DNA of 64,000 nucleotides from a bacterium (GCA_020444475.1 JAHLKV010000005.1:1-64000); one strand, 5' to 3'. Counted from the stretch's first letter, positions 43,628 through 52,472 are shown. A program made the numbers and translations. The notes: generated by a model from the sequence alone, not told the origin.

Positions 43628-45088
43628 TCAGGCGCCGACTTCTTCGATCACCGAATCGGGCAACTCGCCCGCCTGATCGGGATCAACCCCGACCTTCTCG
43701 GCCACCGCCGTCTTGAGATAGATCGCTGCCATGGCGGCAATCATCCCCGCATACATGTACCAGTTCCAACGGAACAGGTTGTGGGCCGTGCCGCCGTTGA
43801 CCAGCATGGCCAGCATCGAAGCCACAAACGCTTCTTTATGGGCGTGATACCAGCGTACCAGGTCGGGATTGTCCGGGGGGGCACGAAGGCGGTTCGGGGT
43901 CGTCAGCACCTGGTGGAACAGCGAAGCGATGAATACGAAAAACGTCAGGAAGCCCAGCAGACCAACCTCGGCCAGCAACTGTACATAGAGCGAGTGCGGA
44001 CTCATGAAAATCTTCGGGCCGTACTCGCCCGAACCGGAGGTCGGCGCAAATGCGCCCGAGCCGCAGCCGAGCAGCGGCCGGTCCTCCCAGATACGTATAC
44101 CGTTCTCCCAGATCTCCACCCGGTTGGTGCTGATCTCGTTGACATCACCGCCACTGACCAACGTCTCGTAGCGCCCTTTGTACTGGTCCGGCAGGAGAAT
44201 CCAGCCCACCACCAGGAACACTACTGCCCCCACCGCCCCCGCCAATCGGTACTTGCTGTACCACACCGTAACCGCCACCACAGTCAAGGTCGCCAGGAGG
44301 CCGCCGCGCGACCCGGTGTTGACAATCATAATCAGGAACATGAACAGGACACCAAGCAGGACGATACGGGCCAGTCTCCCCCGGAAGTACTTAAGCCAGG
44401 CGATGAAAAACGGCACCGTAAATGCCAGCGTGGCCGCAAGGGTGTTGGCGCCCGATCCGAACGAGCCACGCCCGGTGGCGCGCTGAATGCCCATACGGAC
44501 AATCGCGCCCCCACCGTAGTAGTCGCGGAACGACAGAAACATCTCACGGAACATCATGAATAAAAACAGCCCCATGAAGATGTTGAACTTGGTGCGGGTG
44601 TCGACCGTGTAGACAATGATCATGTAGAACACGATCAGCTTCAGGAAATTCTCGATCGAATCCTGGGTACGCGGAGGATCGAAACTGACCGAGAGCGAGA
44701 CGATAATCACCGCCCAGAACCCCAGCAGCATCAGAAATGAAAAATCGTGCGGCAGACTGAACGTCCCGTACTTCTTCTTATGCCCCAGGATTGCCGTGAT
44801 CAACACCCCGATCCCGATCACCCGCTCCAAAGACAGCGCGTCGAGCGCGGGGAACATCTCACCGGGTCGAATCACGAACGTGATGAAATAAAGCAGGAGG
44901 CCGACATACGGATAACGAATCAGCAGAACGATTCCGATCATCAGCCCGGCCAGCGCGATGAAGATAACCGGCTTGAGATACAGCGAACTGACCCCGACCG
45001 CGGCGCAAATCAAAATGATCGTCGCCCACAACAGATGCTGCTGGGAAATAAATCTCCGGCCGCTGAATTCGCGATAGCGCTGATTCAT
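43628..45088 (-). CDS. O-antigen ligase / Wzy-type polymerase
   Basis: A 486-residue inner-membrane protein with about eleven helices. The large periplasmic loop (~residues 300-390) contains the Wzy_C hallmarks LGCGSGAF and FMSPHSLYVQLLAEVGLLGF; the histidine in SPHSLY is the expected conserved residue. It would polymerise or ligate the lipid-linked repeat units flipped by the Wzx-like protein. Acidic tail DQAGELPDSVIEE. It lies 57 bp downstream of ugd on the same strand. Confidence 0.9.
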   Translation of the reverse strand: MNQRYREFSGRRFISQQHLLWATIILICAAVGVSSLYLKPVIFIALAGLMIGIVLLIRYPYVGLLLYFITFVIRPGEMFPALDALSLERVIGIGVLITAILGHKKKYGTFSLPHDFSFLMLLGFWAVIIVSLSVSFDPPRTQDSIENFLKLIVFYMIIVYTVDTRTKFNIFMGLFLFMMFREMFLSFRDYYGGGAIVRMGIQRATGRGSFGSGANTLAATLAFTVPFFIAWLKYFRGRLARIVLLGVLFMFLIMIVNTGSRGGLLATLTVVAVTVWYSKYRLAGAVGAVVFLVVGWILLPDQYKGRYETLVSGGDVNEISTNRVEIWENGIRIWEDRPLLGCGSGAFAPTSGSGEYGPKIFMSPHSLYVQLLAEVGLLGFLTFFVFIASLFHQVLTTPNRLRAPPDNPDLVRWYHAHKEAFVASMLAMLVNGGTAHNLFRWNWYMYAGMIAAMAAIYLKTAVAEKVGVDPDQAGELPDSVIEEVGA

Positions 45089-45145
45089 ATCACTTTCCGT
45101 CAGGCGGCGCCGTCGCTCTCACACCGCCGGTTGTGCCTGCCTCGC

Positions 45146-46447
45146 TCAGGCGCGCCCGGTCGCCAGATAGGTAAATCCAAGATCCTTGAGAGCTTTGGGG
45201 TTGTAGACATTCCGCGTGTCGTAAACAATCGGCGTCCGGACCAGTGACTTGATCCGGGCGAAATCCAAATCCCGGAACTCGTTCCATTCGGTTGCGATGA
45301 TGACGATATCGGCGCCCTTGCACGCTTCGTAGGCGTTCTTGTGATACTTGATACCCTCGATGTTCTTTTTCGCCTCATCCATCGCCACCGGATCAAACCC
45401 GTTCACTTCGGCCCCCATCTCCATCAAGCGACGGGCCACATGGAGCGCCGGGGCCTCCCGAACGTCATCGGTATTCGGCTTAAACGCCAACCCAAGCAAT
45501 CCTATCACCTTCCCCTTTACATCGCCGAGCGCCCTGGCCGCTTTCTCCACCACCAGTTCCCGCTGCCGCTTGTTGACCTCGATCGTCGCCTTGGCCAGCT
45601 TGAAATCGTAGCCGACATCCTCGGAGAGCTTGGCCAGCGCCGAGACATCTTTCGGGAAACAGGAACCGCCGTAGCCCGGACCCGGATGCAGGAATTTCGG
45701 TCCGATCCGTTTGTCCATGCCCAGTGCTTTTGATACCTGATAGACATCGGCGCCAACCAGGTCGCACAGGTTGGCGATCTCGTTGACGAATGATATACGA
45801 ACGGCCAGCATGGTATTCGATGCGTACTTGATTACTTCGGCCGTCTCGTTGGTAGTGCTTACGATTGGCGTTTCGAGAAGGTAGAGGGGGCGATAAATAT
45901 CGCGCATGACCGCCAGGGCCCGCTCGGAGTTGCAGCCGAGAATGACCCGGTCCGGACGGAGGAAGTCGTTAACAGCGGCGCCTTCGCGAAGAAACTCCGG
46001 ATTCGATACGACATCAAATTCGATATCATCGGCCAGCTCGGTGCGCACAATCTCGCGGATACGTTTGGCCGTTCCGACCGGTACTGTGCTCTTAATCGCC
46101 AGGATCTTGTACTCGGTCATGTATCCCGCGACTTCTTTCGCAACCGCCTCGATCTGGCTCAAATCGGCATAGCCGTCCGGACGCTCCGGAGTGCCGACCG
46201 CCAGAAAGATCACCAGACTACGCTGCACGGCTTCTTTCAGGTCGGTCGAGAAGTGCAAGCGATCGAGTTTGACATTGCGCTGAATCAGCTCACCGAGCCC
46301 GAGTTCGTAAATGGGGACCTCGCCCCGATTGAGCATGTCGATCTTCTCTTTCACCTTGTCCACACAGATAACATTCATGCCGAAATCGGACAGACAGGTG
46401 CCCGCAACCAGACCGACATAGCCGCTTCCCACTACGCAAACGTTCAT
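45146..46447 (-). CDS. ugd: UDP-glucose 6-dehydrogenase
   Basis: A 433-residue enzyme that oxidises UDP-glucose to UDP-glucuronate with two NAD+. The Rossmann motif is VVGSGYVGLVAG at residues 4-15. ASNTMLAVRISFVNE near 210 and the catalytic cysteine in GPGYGGSCFPKD near 262 are intact. The C-terminal nucleotide-binding domain begins around 320 with GLAFKPNTDDVREAP. Its ATG overlaps the stop of the epimerase gene by 4 bp, matching a coupled supply of uronic acids. It could also use UDP-ManNAc, but the motifs fit UDP-glucose enzymes well. Confidence 0.96.
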   Translation of the reverse strand: MNVCVVGSGYVGLVAGTCLSDFGMNVICVDKVKEKIDMLNRGEVPIYELGLGELIQRNVKLDRLHFSTDLKEAVQRSLVIFLAVGTPERPDGYADLSQIEAVAKEVAGYMTEYKILAIKSTVPVGTAKRIREIVRTELADDIEFDVVSNPEFLREGAAVNDFLRPDRVILGCNSERALAVMRDIYRPLYLLETPIVSTTNETAEVIKYASNTMLAVRISFVNEIANLCDLVGADVYQVSKALGMDKRIGPKFLHPGPGYGGSCFPKDVSALAKLSEDVGYDFKLAKATIEVNKRQRELVVEKAARALGDVKGKVIGLLGLAFKPNTDDVREAPALHVARRLMEMGAEVNGFDPVAMDEAKKNIEGIKYHKNAYEACKGADIVIIATEWNEFRDLDFARIKSLVRTPIVYDTRNVYNPKALKDLGFTYLATGRA

Positions 46448-47406
46448 TGCTCTTCCTGCTTGTTAAGATACCAACGGGCAAACTTCGCCAGACCGTCATC
46501 GATCGACACCTTCGGCTCGAACCCGCACAGCGCTCTCGCGCGGGAAATATCCGCAAATGTCTGGTCGACATCCCCCGGCTGCTGCGGCAGCTTCTTGATC
46601 TTCGCCTGCCTGCCCAGTTTCTGTTCTATCCTGGTTATGAGATCGCGAAGGGTGACCGTGTCGGATCGTCCGAGATTCAGCACTTCGAATGAGAACTCGG
46701 CGGCCCGGACGGCCATGATTCCATCGACGATATCGTCAATATACGTGTAGTCGCGACGGCTGTCACCCTCGCCGAACATCGTTATCTCTTCACCCCGCCA
46801 AATCTTGTCCGTAAACAGATGAATCGCCATCTCCGGCCGCTGGCGGGGGCCGTAGACGGTGAAAAACCGAAGGCACGCGGTCGGGAAGCCGTACAGGTGA
46901 TGATACGTGTACGCCATCAGCTCGCCCGACTTCTTGGTCGCCGCGTACGGAGAGATCGGATGATCCACGAAATCATCCTCGGAGAACGGTACCTTTTTGT
47001 TGTTGCCGTAGACCGATGATGACGACGCAAAAAGGTACTTCCCCACCTGATGTTTCCGGCACGCCTCAAGGATGTTCATCGTACCTACCAGGTTCACCTG
47101 CTGGTACAGCACCGGGTCCTTGATCGAAGGCCTAACGCCTGCCATCGCCGCCAGGTGAATCATGTCGTCGATCGGGCCGTCGTCAAAACAACGTTCGACC
47201 ACCGAGGCGTCCCGAATATCACCTTCAACCAGCCGATAGTTCGGCTGTTCCAGATGGGGGGCACAATTGCGGCGTTTAATTGCCGGGTCGTAGAAGGTGT
47301 TGAAGTTGTCGATCACCGTCACCCGGTGGCCGTCGGCCAGAAGCCGGTCCACGAGATGCGATCCGATAAACCCGGCCCCCCCGGTAACTACTATCGACTC
47401 AGGCAT
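46444..47406 (-). CDS. UDP-glucuronate 4-epimerase-like SDR
   Basis: A 320-residue extended short-chain dehydrogenase/reductase. The NAD-binding TGGAGFIGSHL is at residues 7-17, the catalytic YxxxK in SPYAATKKSGE near 146, and a serine (SSSSVYG) near 122. The region VIDNFNTFYDPAIKRRN and GPRQRPEMAI are typical of UDP-glucuronate/galacturonate epimerases. The ATG at 47406 has AAGGGG upstream. It is coupled to ugd, so UDP-glucuronate is its likely substrate, giving UDP-galacturonate. Confidence 0.9.
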   Translation of the reverse strand: MPESIVVTGGAGFIGSHLVDRLLADGHRVTVIDNFNTFYDPAIKRRNCAPHLEQPNYRLVEGDIRDASVVERCFDDGPIDDMIHLAAMAGVRPSIKDPVLYQQVNLVGTMNILEACRKHQVGKYLFASSSSVYGNNKKVPFSEDDFVDHPISPYAATKKSGELMAYTYHHLYGFPTACLRFFTVYGPRQRPEMAIHLFTDKIWRGEEITMFGEGDSRRDYTYIDDIVDGIMAVRAAEFSFEVLNLGRSDTVTLRDLITRIEQKLGRQAKIKKLPQQPGDVDQTFADISRARALCGFEPKVSIDDGLAKFARWYLNKQEEQ

Positions 47407-47912
47407 CAAGCCCCTTCTTTCTGTTCATTTTCGCGGAACGCTGTACGTAATCGGTCGGGATGTCCTTTGTCAAGAAATAGCACCCCGGCGAGCCTTTTCG
47501 CGGACCCCGCTAACACAATTCAGACACACAGAGTCCATATTGAGCCGAAAAAAGCTGCTTCCGGGCGCTACGCCCGGACCCTCTTTGTTGTTTCTATCGG
47601 CAGATATGTCAGTAAGTTGGGCCGGTTTCACGACCGTCGGGCGAGACCGCCCCGAATTGAATCAGTACTTGCGGGATCGCCGTTTCTTTCGTTGATATAC
47701 CCAACCAGCCGCCGATATATTGACACAAACGGGTTTGCTGAACGGACTGCAGTCCGGCTTCGATAGGCTCAGCCTGACTTAGCGACTGCCGAGCGGATTT
47801 ACGCAAGCCGGACGGTACTATGCAAGTCATCCTGAGCTTGTCGAAGGGTGACGTTCGGACCAGGAAGCAGACCACAAACGACCAGAAGCCGCCGAGAGGA
47901 CCGATTCTTGCC
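47407..47912. other. Divergent intergenic gap with hairpins and CTTCGA repeats
   Basis: No gene is supported in this 0.5-kb gap. TCCGGGCG and CGCCCGGA pair at 47560-47578. An inverted pair of the CTTCGAyArGCTCAG repeat lies at 47757-47781 and 47824-47848, and would form a long imperfect hairpin around a 43-nt loop. A plus-strand frame runs through the second copy into the acyltransferase gene (residues ILSLSKGDVR), which is a repeat-derived extension and not coding. Confidence 0.6.
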
Positions 47913-48500
47913 ATGCTGATCAAAGAGCTTATCCGCGCCCTGTTCAACAAGCAGCAGCGCTTCCGCTTCCGCTACCACTGCGTCCGGAACCTCCCGGGTG
48001 AATATGGCTTCATCCTTCGGCGGCGGGTAATCAGCAAATGGATGGGCGCTGTCGGCAGGAACCTGAAAGTCCACGAAGGTTTCCGCTTCCGCAATATCGA
48101 GCTGATCAAATGCGGCGATAACGTCAACATCGGCGTCGACGCCTTCATTCAGGCCGGCGGCGGTGTCGAAATCGGTGACTATGCCATCCTCGGACCCGGC
48201 GTCAAGATCTGGACCCAGAACCATGCCTCATCACGGACCGATATCCCCATCCAGCAGCAGGGCGCGGAGTACAAGCCGGTGACGATCGGTCGCGATGTCT
48301 GGGTCGGCGCCAACGCCTTCATTATGCCGGGAGTGATACTCGGCGAAGGTTGTGTCGTGTCGGCAGGGGCCGTGGTCGGCGCCAAAAACTACCCGCCGTA
48401 CAAGATTCTCGCCGGCAACCCGGCCCGTGTGATCGGCACCCGTCAACCCGAACAGCCCGCCGACAAAGCCGCGGAAAACGCCTCGTCATCTGAACAGTGA
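47913..48500 (+). CDS. Hexapeptide-repeat acyltransferase
   Basis: A 195-residue left-handed beta-helix protein. Hexapeptide turns run from about residue 60 to 165 (VNIGVDAFIQAGGGVEIGDYAILGPGVKIWTQNH; then VTIGRDVWVGANAFIMPGVILGEGCVVSAGAVV). The histidine in TQNH is the likely catalytic base of maltose/galactoside O-acetyltransferase relatives. A hydrophilic tail ends the protein. I use the ATG at 47913, since residues further upstream come from an intergenic repeat. It overlaps the next gene (GTGA) and would O-acetylate a sugar of the polymer. Confidence 0.9.
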   Translation: MLIKELIRALFNKQQRFRFRYHCVRNLPGEYGFILRRRVISKWMGAVGRNLKVHEGFRFRNIELIKCGDNVNIGVDAFIQAGGGVEIGDYAILGPGVKIWTQNHASSRTDIPIQQQGAEYKPVTIGRDVWVGANAFIMPGVILGEGCVVSAGAVVGAKNYPPYKILAGNPARVIGTRQPEQPADKAAENASSSEQ

Positions 48501-49888
48501 GCGACGTACATCCGGGTACATCCATGACAAACACCAAACCCAAAAAAGCGCTTATCGTCGCCTACGCCTTCCCGCCCTCGGCCGCGGTCGGCGTCTACCG
48601 CGTCATCAAGTTCTGCAAATACCTCCCGCAGTTCGGCTGGGAGCCGGTGGTGCTGACAGTCGAACACGCCGTCAGCTACAGCAAGGACGAGTCGCTGCTC
48701 GAGCAGCTGCCCAAAGACATGAAAATCTACCGCTCGAAAGACTCGTCGCCGATTTCCTGGTACGAGAAAAAGACCGGGCGCGGCCCGATGGGCCCCGTCA
48801 CCGCACCACCAGCGGACAGCTCCGGCCAGTCGGATAAGCCGGCTCCGCCGCCACCGGCGCCGTCGCTGCTCGGTCGCATCAAAGGCTACCTCCGACGCTC
48901 GATCTTCACGCCCGATGACAACATCTTCTGGACTCCCTATGCGGTCAGGACCGGTCTTAAGGCGATCAAGGAAGAAGGAATCGATGTCATCTTCACGACC
49001 TCGCCGCCGGCCACCTCGCACCTTGTCGGCTGGTGGCTGTCGTTTCTGACCGGCACGCCGCTGGTGATCGACTTCCGCGACCTCTGGACCCAGAACGCCG
49101 GCTACCATCTCAAAAACAAACCGGGACCGGCGCGCTTCTATGATCGCTTTCTCGAAAAGCGCTGCATGAAGCGCAGCAAGTTCATCGTCACCGCCACCGA
49201 TGGTTTCACCGATCTGGTCCGAAACAAAAACCCGTACAAGCCCGAAGACCAAATCGTGACCATCACCAACGGTCTGGATCCCGACGACTTTTCGTCGGTC
49301 GAGTTCCCGACCGAGAAGAACGACAAGTTTACGATTCTCTATCTGGGCAGTCTCTACGGCGCTCGCAATCCGTTTTTCTTTTTCGAAGCTGTAGAGCACT
49401 TCCTCGACCGACGGCCCGAAGCGGCCGACCGGATGCAGATCGACTTCGTCGGCGGCGCCACCGGCTATGAGCACGCCACCACCGGTAACCGGCTGGAGAA
49501 GATTGTCCGTTGGCTCGGGCATGTGCCGCAGAAGAAGGCGCTGTCGCTGTTGTGGCAGTCCGATGTGCTTCTTCTCCTGCTCGGATTTGGCGCGACACAT
49601 ACGACCGTCATTCCCGCCAAGCTGTTTGAATACATCGCCACCGGCCGACCGATACTGGCGTTTGTCCCGGAGGGCCAGTCGAGCGCGTTGATCGAGAAGT
49701 ATGACCGGGGAGCGGCGATTACCTCGCCGGACAAAGACAAAGTCGCCGACTTTCTGGAGAAGCAGTTTGATGCGTGGTTGAAACAGGAAGGCCCGCTGCC
49801 TTCGAAGATTGACCTCCCCGAAGAGTTCGACCGCCGCGCCAAGACTCGCCGCCTGGCCGAAGTGTTCGACGCCGCGCGTGGTCGATAG
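48497..49888 (+). CDS. Family 4-like glycosyltransferase
   Basis: A 463-residue GT-B protein (454 if the ATG at 48524 is used; the GTG at 48497 overlaps the upstream stop). The N-terminal domain carries KALIVAYAFPPSAAVGVYRVIKF, then IFTTSPPATSHLVGWWL and VIDFRDLWTQN near residue 190. The donor half has TILYLGSLYGARNPFFF near 275 and IPAKLFEYIATGRPILAFVPEG near 375. A proline-rich linker (~residues 98-125) interrupts the acceptor domain. It is coupled to the acetyltransferase. Donor unknown. Confidence 0.9.
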   Translation: MSDVHPGTSMTNTKPKKALIVAYAFPPSAAVGVYRVIKFCKYLPQFGWEPVVLTVEHAVSYSKDESLLEQLPKDMKIYRSKDSSPISWYEKKTGRGPMGPVTAPPADSSGQSDKPAPPPPAPSLLGRIKGYLRRSIFTPDDNIFWTPYAVRTGLKAIKEEGIDVIFTTSPPATSHLVGWWLSFLTGTPLVIDFRDLWTQNAGYHLKNKPGPARFYDRFLEKRCMKRSKFIVTATDGFTDLVRNKNPYKPEDQIVTITNGLDPDDFSSVEFPTEKNDKFTILYLGSLYGARNPFFFFEAVEHFLDRRPEAADRMQIDFVGGATGYEHATTGNRLEKIVRWLGHVPQKKALSLLWQSDVLLLLLGFGATHTTVIPAKLFEYIATGRPILAFVPEGQSSALIEKYDRGAAITSPDKDKVADFLEKQFDAWLKQEGPLPSKIDLPEEFDRRAKTRRLAEVFDAARGR

Positions 49889-49902
49889 AACGGAATTCTC
49901 AT

Positions 49903-50078
49903 CGTAGGTCCGAACCCAAGAAATTGTAGGGCAGAACCCAAGCCCGCAGGGCGAAGCGGTTCTGCCAAACCCTCCCGTCATACTTCGACAAGCTCAGCAT
50001 GACGGCATGCAGCATCGTAGGTCCGAACCCCCGTGGTTCGGACGGGAGAAAGTCGGAACCACAGGGGTTCCGACCTAC
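49903..50078. repeat. Composite palindromic repeat array (GTAGGTCCGAACC and CTTCGACAAGCTCAG families)
   Basis: A half-copy GTAGGTCCGAACCC starts at 49904 and a GGCAGAACC/GGTTCTGCC type palindrome follows. GTCAT...ATGAC encloses a CTTCGACAAGCTCAG unit near 49988-50014. A double hairpin at 50017-50078 begins GTAGGTCCGAACCC and ends GGGGTTCCGACCTAC, each half internally palindromic. The array marks one end of the accessory island. Confidence 0.75.
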
Positions 50079-50086
50079 GCCTATTG

Positions 50087-50503
50087 TTACTGAGGCGATG
50101 AATCAGGAATGGATGTGCACGACGTGTCTACTCGTAGTGAGGTTGAATCCGAATCGAAAAGCAGACAGTCTTCATTACGTTCGAACCACGCCTTCCAGCG
50201 ACGAACGTCGCCCTCTGTCGGTGCAATCCTCCCTATATCCGTACCATCTGCCTCGGACGCCTCACCCGTTAGCCGTTCCATGAACTCGATACCTTGCTGA
50301 ATGCGACCGAGCGGGTATTCTCCGGGTCTGTTGTCATACAGACCTGTGACGACCGAATCTAGAAAAGTCAGCTCTGCGAGGAATATCTCACTTGGTCGCT
50401 GTTCACTTGTCTCGGGACTTTCAATTTGTCCGTCGTCCGGCTGGTTTCCCGCAGTACACGCAAGCATTAGCATTCCAACTATGATTAGCAGCGATCTATA
50501 CAT
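50087..50503 (-). CDS. Small lipoprotein, possible immunity protein
   Basis: A 138-residue protein with a lipoprotein signal peptide: hydrophobic LLIIVGMLML followed by the lipobox L-A-C at residues 14-16, then a Gln/Asp/Glu-rich linker and a helical domain containing FLDSVVTGLYDNRPGEYPLGRI and VRRWKAWFERNEDC. I do not recognise the family. Its ATG directly abuts the stop codon of the Rhs-tip gene (TAG-ATG), so translation is coupled. A membrane-bound protein immediately after a secreted toxin-like gene fits an immunity partner, but this is inference. Confidence 0.75.
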   Translation of the reverse strand: MYRSLLIIVGMLMLACTAGNQPDDGQIESPETSEQRPSEIFLAELTFLDSVVTGLYDNRPGEYPLGRIQQGIEFMERLTGEASEADGTDIGRIAPTEGDVRRWKAWFERNEDCLLFDSDSTSLRVDTSCTSIPDSSPQ

Positions 50504-51268
50504 CTATTGCACGATTGAGGTTATGTTGGTATTGGTGATGTGGTAAATCACGTTCTGCGTCTTACCATCCTTAACATAAGGGATACTCACCGTCCCAGAT
50601 ATGCCGTAAGCGCCTCTTGTGAGGTTTGTTGGGCCTTGCTGACCCCTCACAGATCCGTTTATCGCGTTTTCTGCTTGCACCGCAATTTGATGATGGGCAT
50701 TGTAGTCTGACTTGCCGCTCACCTGCTTTGCTGTTTGTTCTGCAACCTCATGGCCGAGCTTACCAGCGGCCGTCGCGAACGGGCCATCGCCAAACTGTTG
50801 CATATCAGCGATGTCAATCTGCTGGAGGTTGTAAGATCCAACTAAAACCGAATTCGATCCGTTCGTTACACCAATGGTTGTAGTGGGGGTGTTGGGGTCA
50901 GCCGAGGCCGACATCGTGTTGAACATCGCTTGCTGCTCTGGCAACGGCGGACCAACAAAATTGTTGTTTACTGCCACCTTCACAATTCCATTCTGGTCTA
51001 CGCTCGCAGTTCCAACGGGCCCCATCCCATCATTTGCAACCTGAATAGTCTGGTCAATATCGTTCTGCGAACCCGTCAACTTGAGCTCTTGCCCGTTTGG
51101 GTCGATGATCCTGAGTGGGTTATTGGCGCAATATGTGTATGGACCAATATCCGGATACTTGTTCGCCTTCGGATCGACTGAAATCCACCGCGCTGCAACA
51201 CTCATCGGCAGCAGATAGACCGCCAGTACCACGAGTATACCGGCCACACGTACACAGTTCCGTTGCAT
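50504..51268 (-). CDS. Secreted Rhs-tip protein with toxin-like C-terminal domain
   Basis: A 254-residue protein. A signal peptide (residues 1 to ~25, AGILVVLAVYLLPMSVA) is joined directly to the end of an Rhs-associated core: RWISVDPKANKYPDIGPYTY then NNPLRIIDPNGQE (residues ~27-61). In ordinary Rhs proteins this sequence follows a very long YD-repeat shell. The remainder has a domain with GHEVAEQTAKQV near 170 and AHHQIAVQAENAI near 190, followed by RGAYG. This order (H-E, then A-x-x-EN, then R-x-x-YG) resembles Rhs metallopeptidase-type toxins, but the second histidine of HExxH is glutamate. GGGAGGAG lies 5 bp before the ATG. The gene is AT-richer than its surroundings. Function as effector is inferred. 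Confidence 0.75.
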   Translation of the reverse strand: MQRNCVRVAGILVVLAVYLLPMSVAARWISVDPKANKYPDIGPYTYCANNPLRIIDPNGQELKLTGSQNDIDQTIQVANDGMGPVGTASVDQNGIVKVAVNNNFVGPPLPEQQAMFNTMSASADPNTPTTTIGVTNGSNSVLVGSYNLQQIDIADMQQFGDGPFATAAGKLGHEVAEQTAKQVSGKSDYNAHHQIAVQAENAINGSVRGQQGPTNLTRGAYGISGTVSIPYVKDGKTQNVIYHITNTNITSIVQ

Positions 51269-51281
51269 GAGAAACTCCTCC

Positions 51282-52328
51282 CTATTCTCTTTCAGATGCT
51301 CCCGCCTCTCTCACGGTCCGCAGGTAGCGCTCCCGCGACTCCCGCGTCTCCGGTTCCCACCCCAAAGACCGGGCTCTCTTAATATATCTCTCCGACTCGA
51401 TCTGGTAAAGCCTTAACTGCTCATCCTCCTCAACCGTCGGTCTGCGTCCCTCAGTCACTATCTGCTCCTGCATGGTCTGTCCCAGCCAGCCTAACAACGC
51501 TCCCTTCTGAACCAGCCCCAGCAGCGATCGCGGATTCAGCTCCAGAATCAAATCAGCGAGGCGATTCGCCTTTTCGTACTCGCCCGCGCGGCGGTGCTTC
51601 GAGATCAGAATCCCGATAAGCTCGGCAATGTACTCTTTCTTGGTCAACTCGCGAAGATAGCTCCCGCTGTCAATAGCGATCTGAGACACGCCATACTGCG
51701 TCCTGATCCATTCATCCCTGACGCTGTTGCCGCCGTTGGTGGCTTCGACATTCCACACCTTCCCGTCCTGCCGATCGTGCAGCCGACAAAACAGGTGCAT
51801 CGGTGACGCAACGCCATAAAATGGTATGGTTGGATCCACCCTCTCCATGAGCGCGAGGAACAAAGTTGGCATACTCACGCAGTTACCCTTGTGAGTATCC
51901 AGGTAAGTCGTCAACAGCCGAGCTCCTGATTCCTGACCAAGTGGATCATCGAAGTCATATGAGAACACCTGGTCGCCGTTCCATTCACCGGGTTCGAACT
52001 GGTACATTTGGGTCATGACAAACCGCACCATATCACCGTCTCGAGGTCCAACCATATAGCGGATTCTTGCTGCCATCGAGTCGAGTGCACGGAGGTAGTG
52101 ATCGATATCAATTGTGCTGTCGCACTCCCGGGCGATCACCAAAGCCCAATATCCGATATCTGTCTCCTGCTCCGGAATGGCCGGCAGATCCCAAAGGGTA
52201 AGACGGTCTGCGACGCTCGACGAGTTTGCATCTGAACCAAAGACCGACAAGCTCACTCCGGCAATAGTGACAAGCAGGGCAAGAGCAACTGTTGCTGCGC
52301 ACCTGAGATGTGGCTTAGATGTTGGCAT
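51282..52328 (-). CDS. Secreted transglutaminase-like protein
   Basis: A 348-residue exported protein with a signal peptide (VALALLVTIAGVSLSVFGSDA, to about residue 33). The core resembles the SirB1/transglutaminase-like fold: the cysteine in HKGNCVSMPTLFLALM near residue 150, the histidine in ASPMHLFCRL near 176 and an acid in WNVEATNGG near 193 form a plausible triad. A helical, TPR-like C-terminus follows (residues ~225-348). AAGGAGGGG precedes the ATG at 52328, which I prefer over an in-frame start 16 codons upstream. It opens the three-gene island operon, 13 bp before the Rhs-tip gene. Confidence 0.75.
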   Translation of the reverse strand: MPTSKPHLRCAATVALALLVTIAGVSLSVFGSDANSSSVADRLTLWDLPAIPEQETDIGYWALVIARECDSTIDIDHYLRALDSMAARIRYMVGPRDGDMVRFVMTQMYQFEPGEWNGDQVFSYDFDDPLGQESGARLLTTYLDTHKGNCVSMPTLFLALMERVDPTIPFYGVASPMHLFCRLHDRQDGKVWNVEATNGGNSVRDEWIRTQYGVSQIAIDSGSYLRELTKKEYIAELIGILISKHRRAGEYEKANRLADLILELNPRSLLGLVQKGALLGWLGQTMQEQIVTEGRRPTVEEDEQLRLYQIESERYIKRARSLGWEPETRESRERYLRTVREAGASERE

Positions 52329-52440
52329 TCCCCCTCCTTTTGTGTGCCTGCCCCAAGATGGCGACAACATGTTCACACTGCAAGTATTTGAATTGATCCA
52401 GAAAACCTACGGATTCGCAGCTAATCACGATCCTGTTGCT

Positions 52441-52472
52441 TTATAAAAAGAACGGGCGGTATAGCCGTCCGT
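52441..52472 (-). terminator. Minus-strand terminator
   Basis: On the minus strand ACGGACGG and CCGCCCGT pair (one G-T) across a 5-nt loop and are followed by TCTTTTTATAA. It lies between the deacetylase gene (ending 52667) and the island operon (starting 52328), so it probably ends transcription from the deacetylase or from the 68-nt element. Confidence 0.75.
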
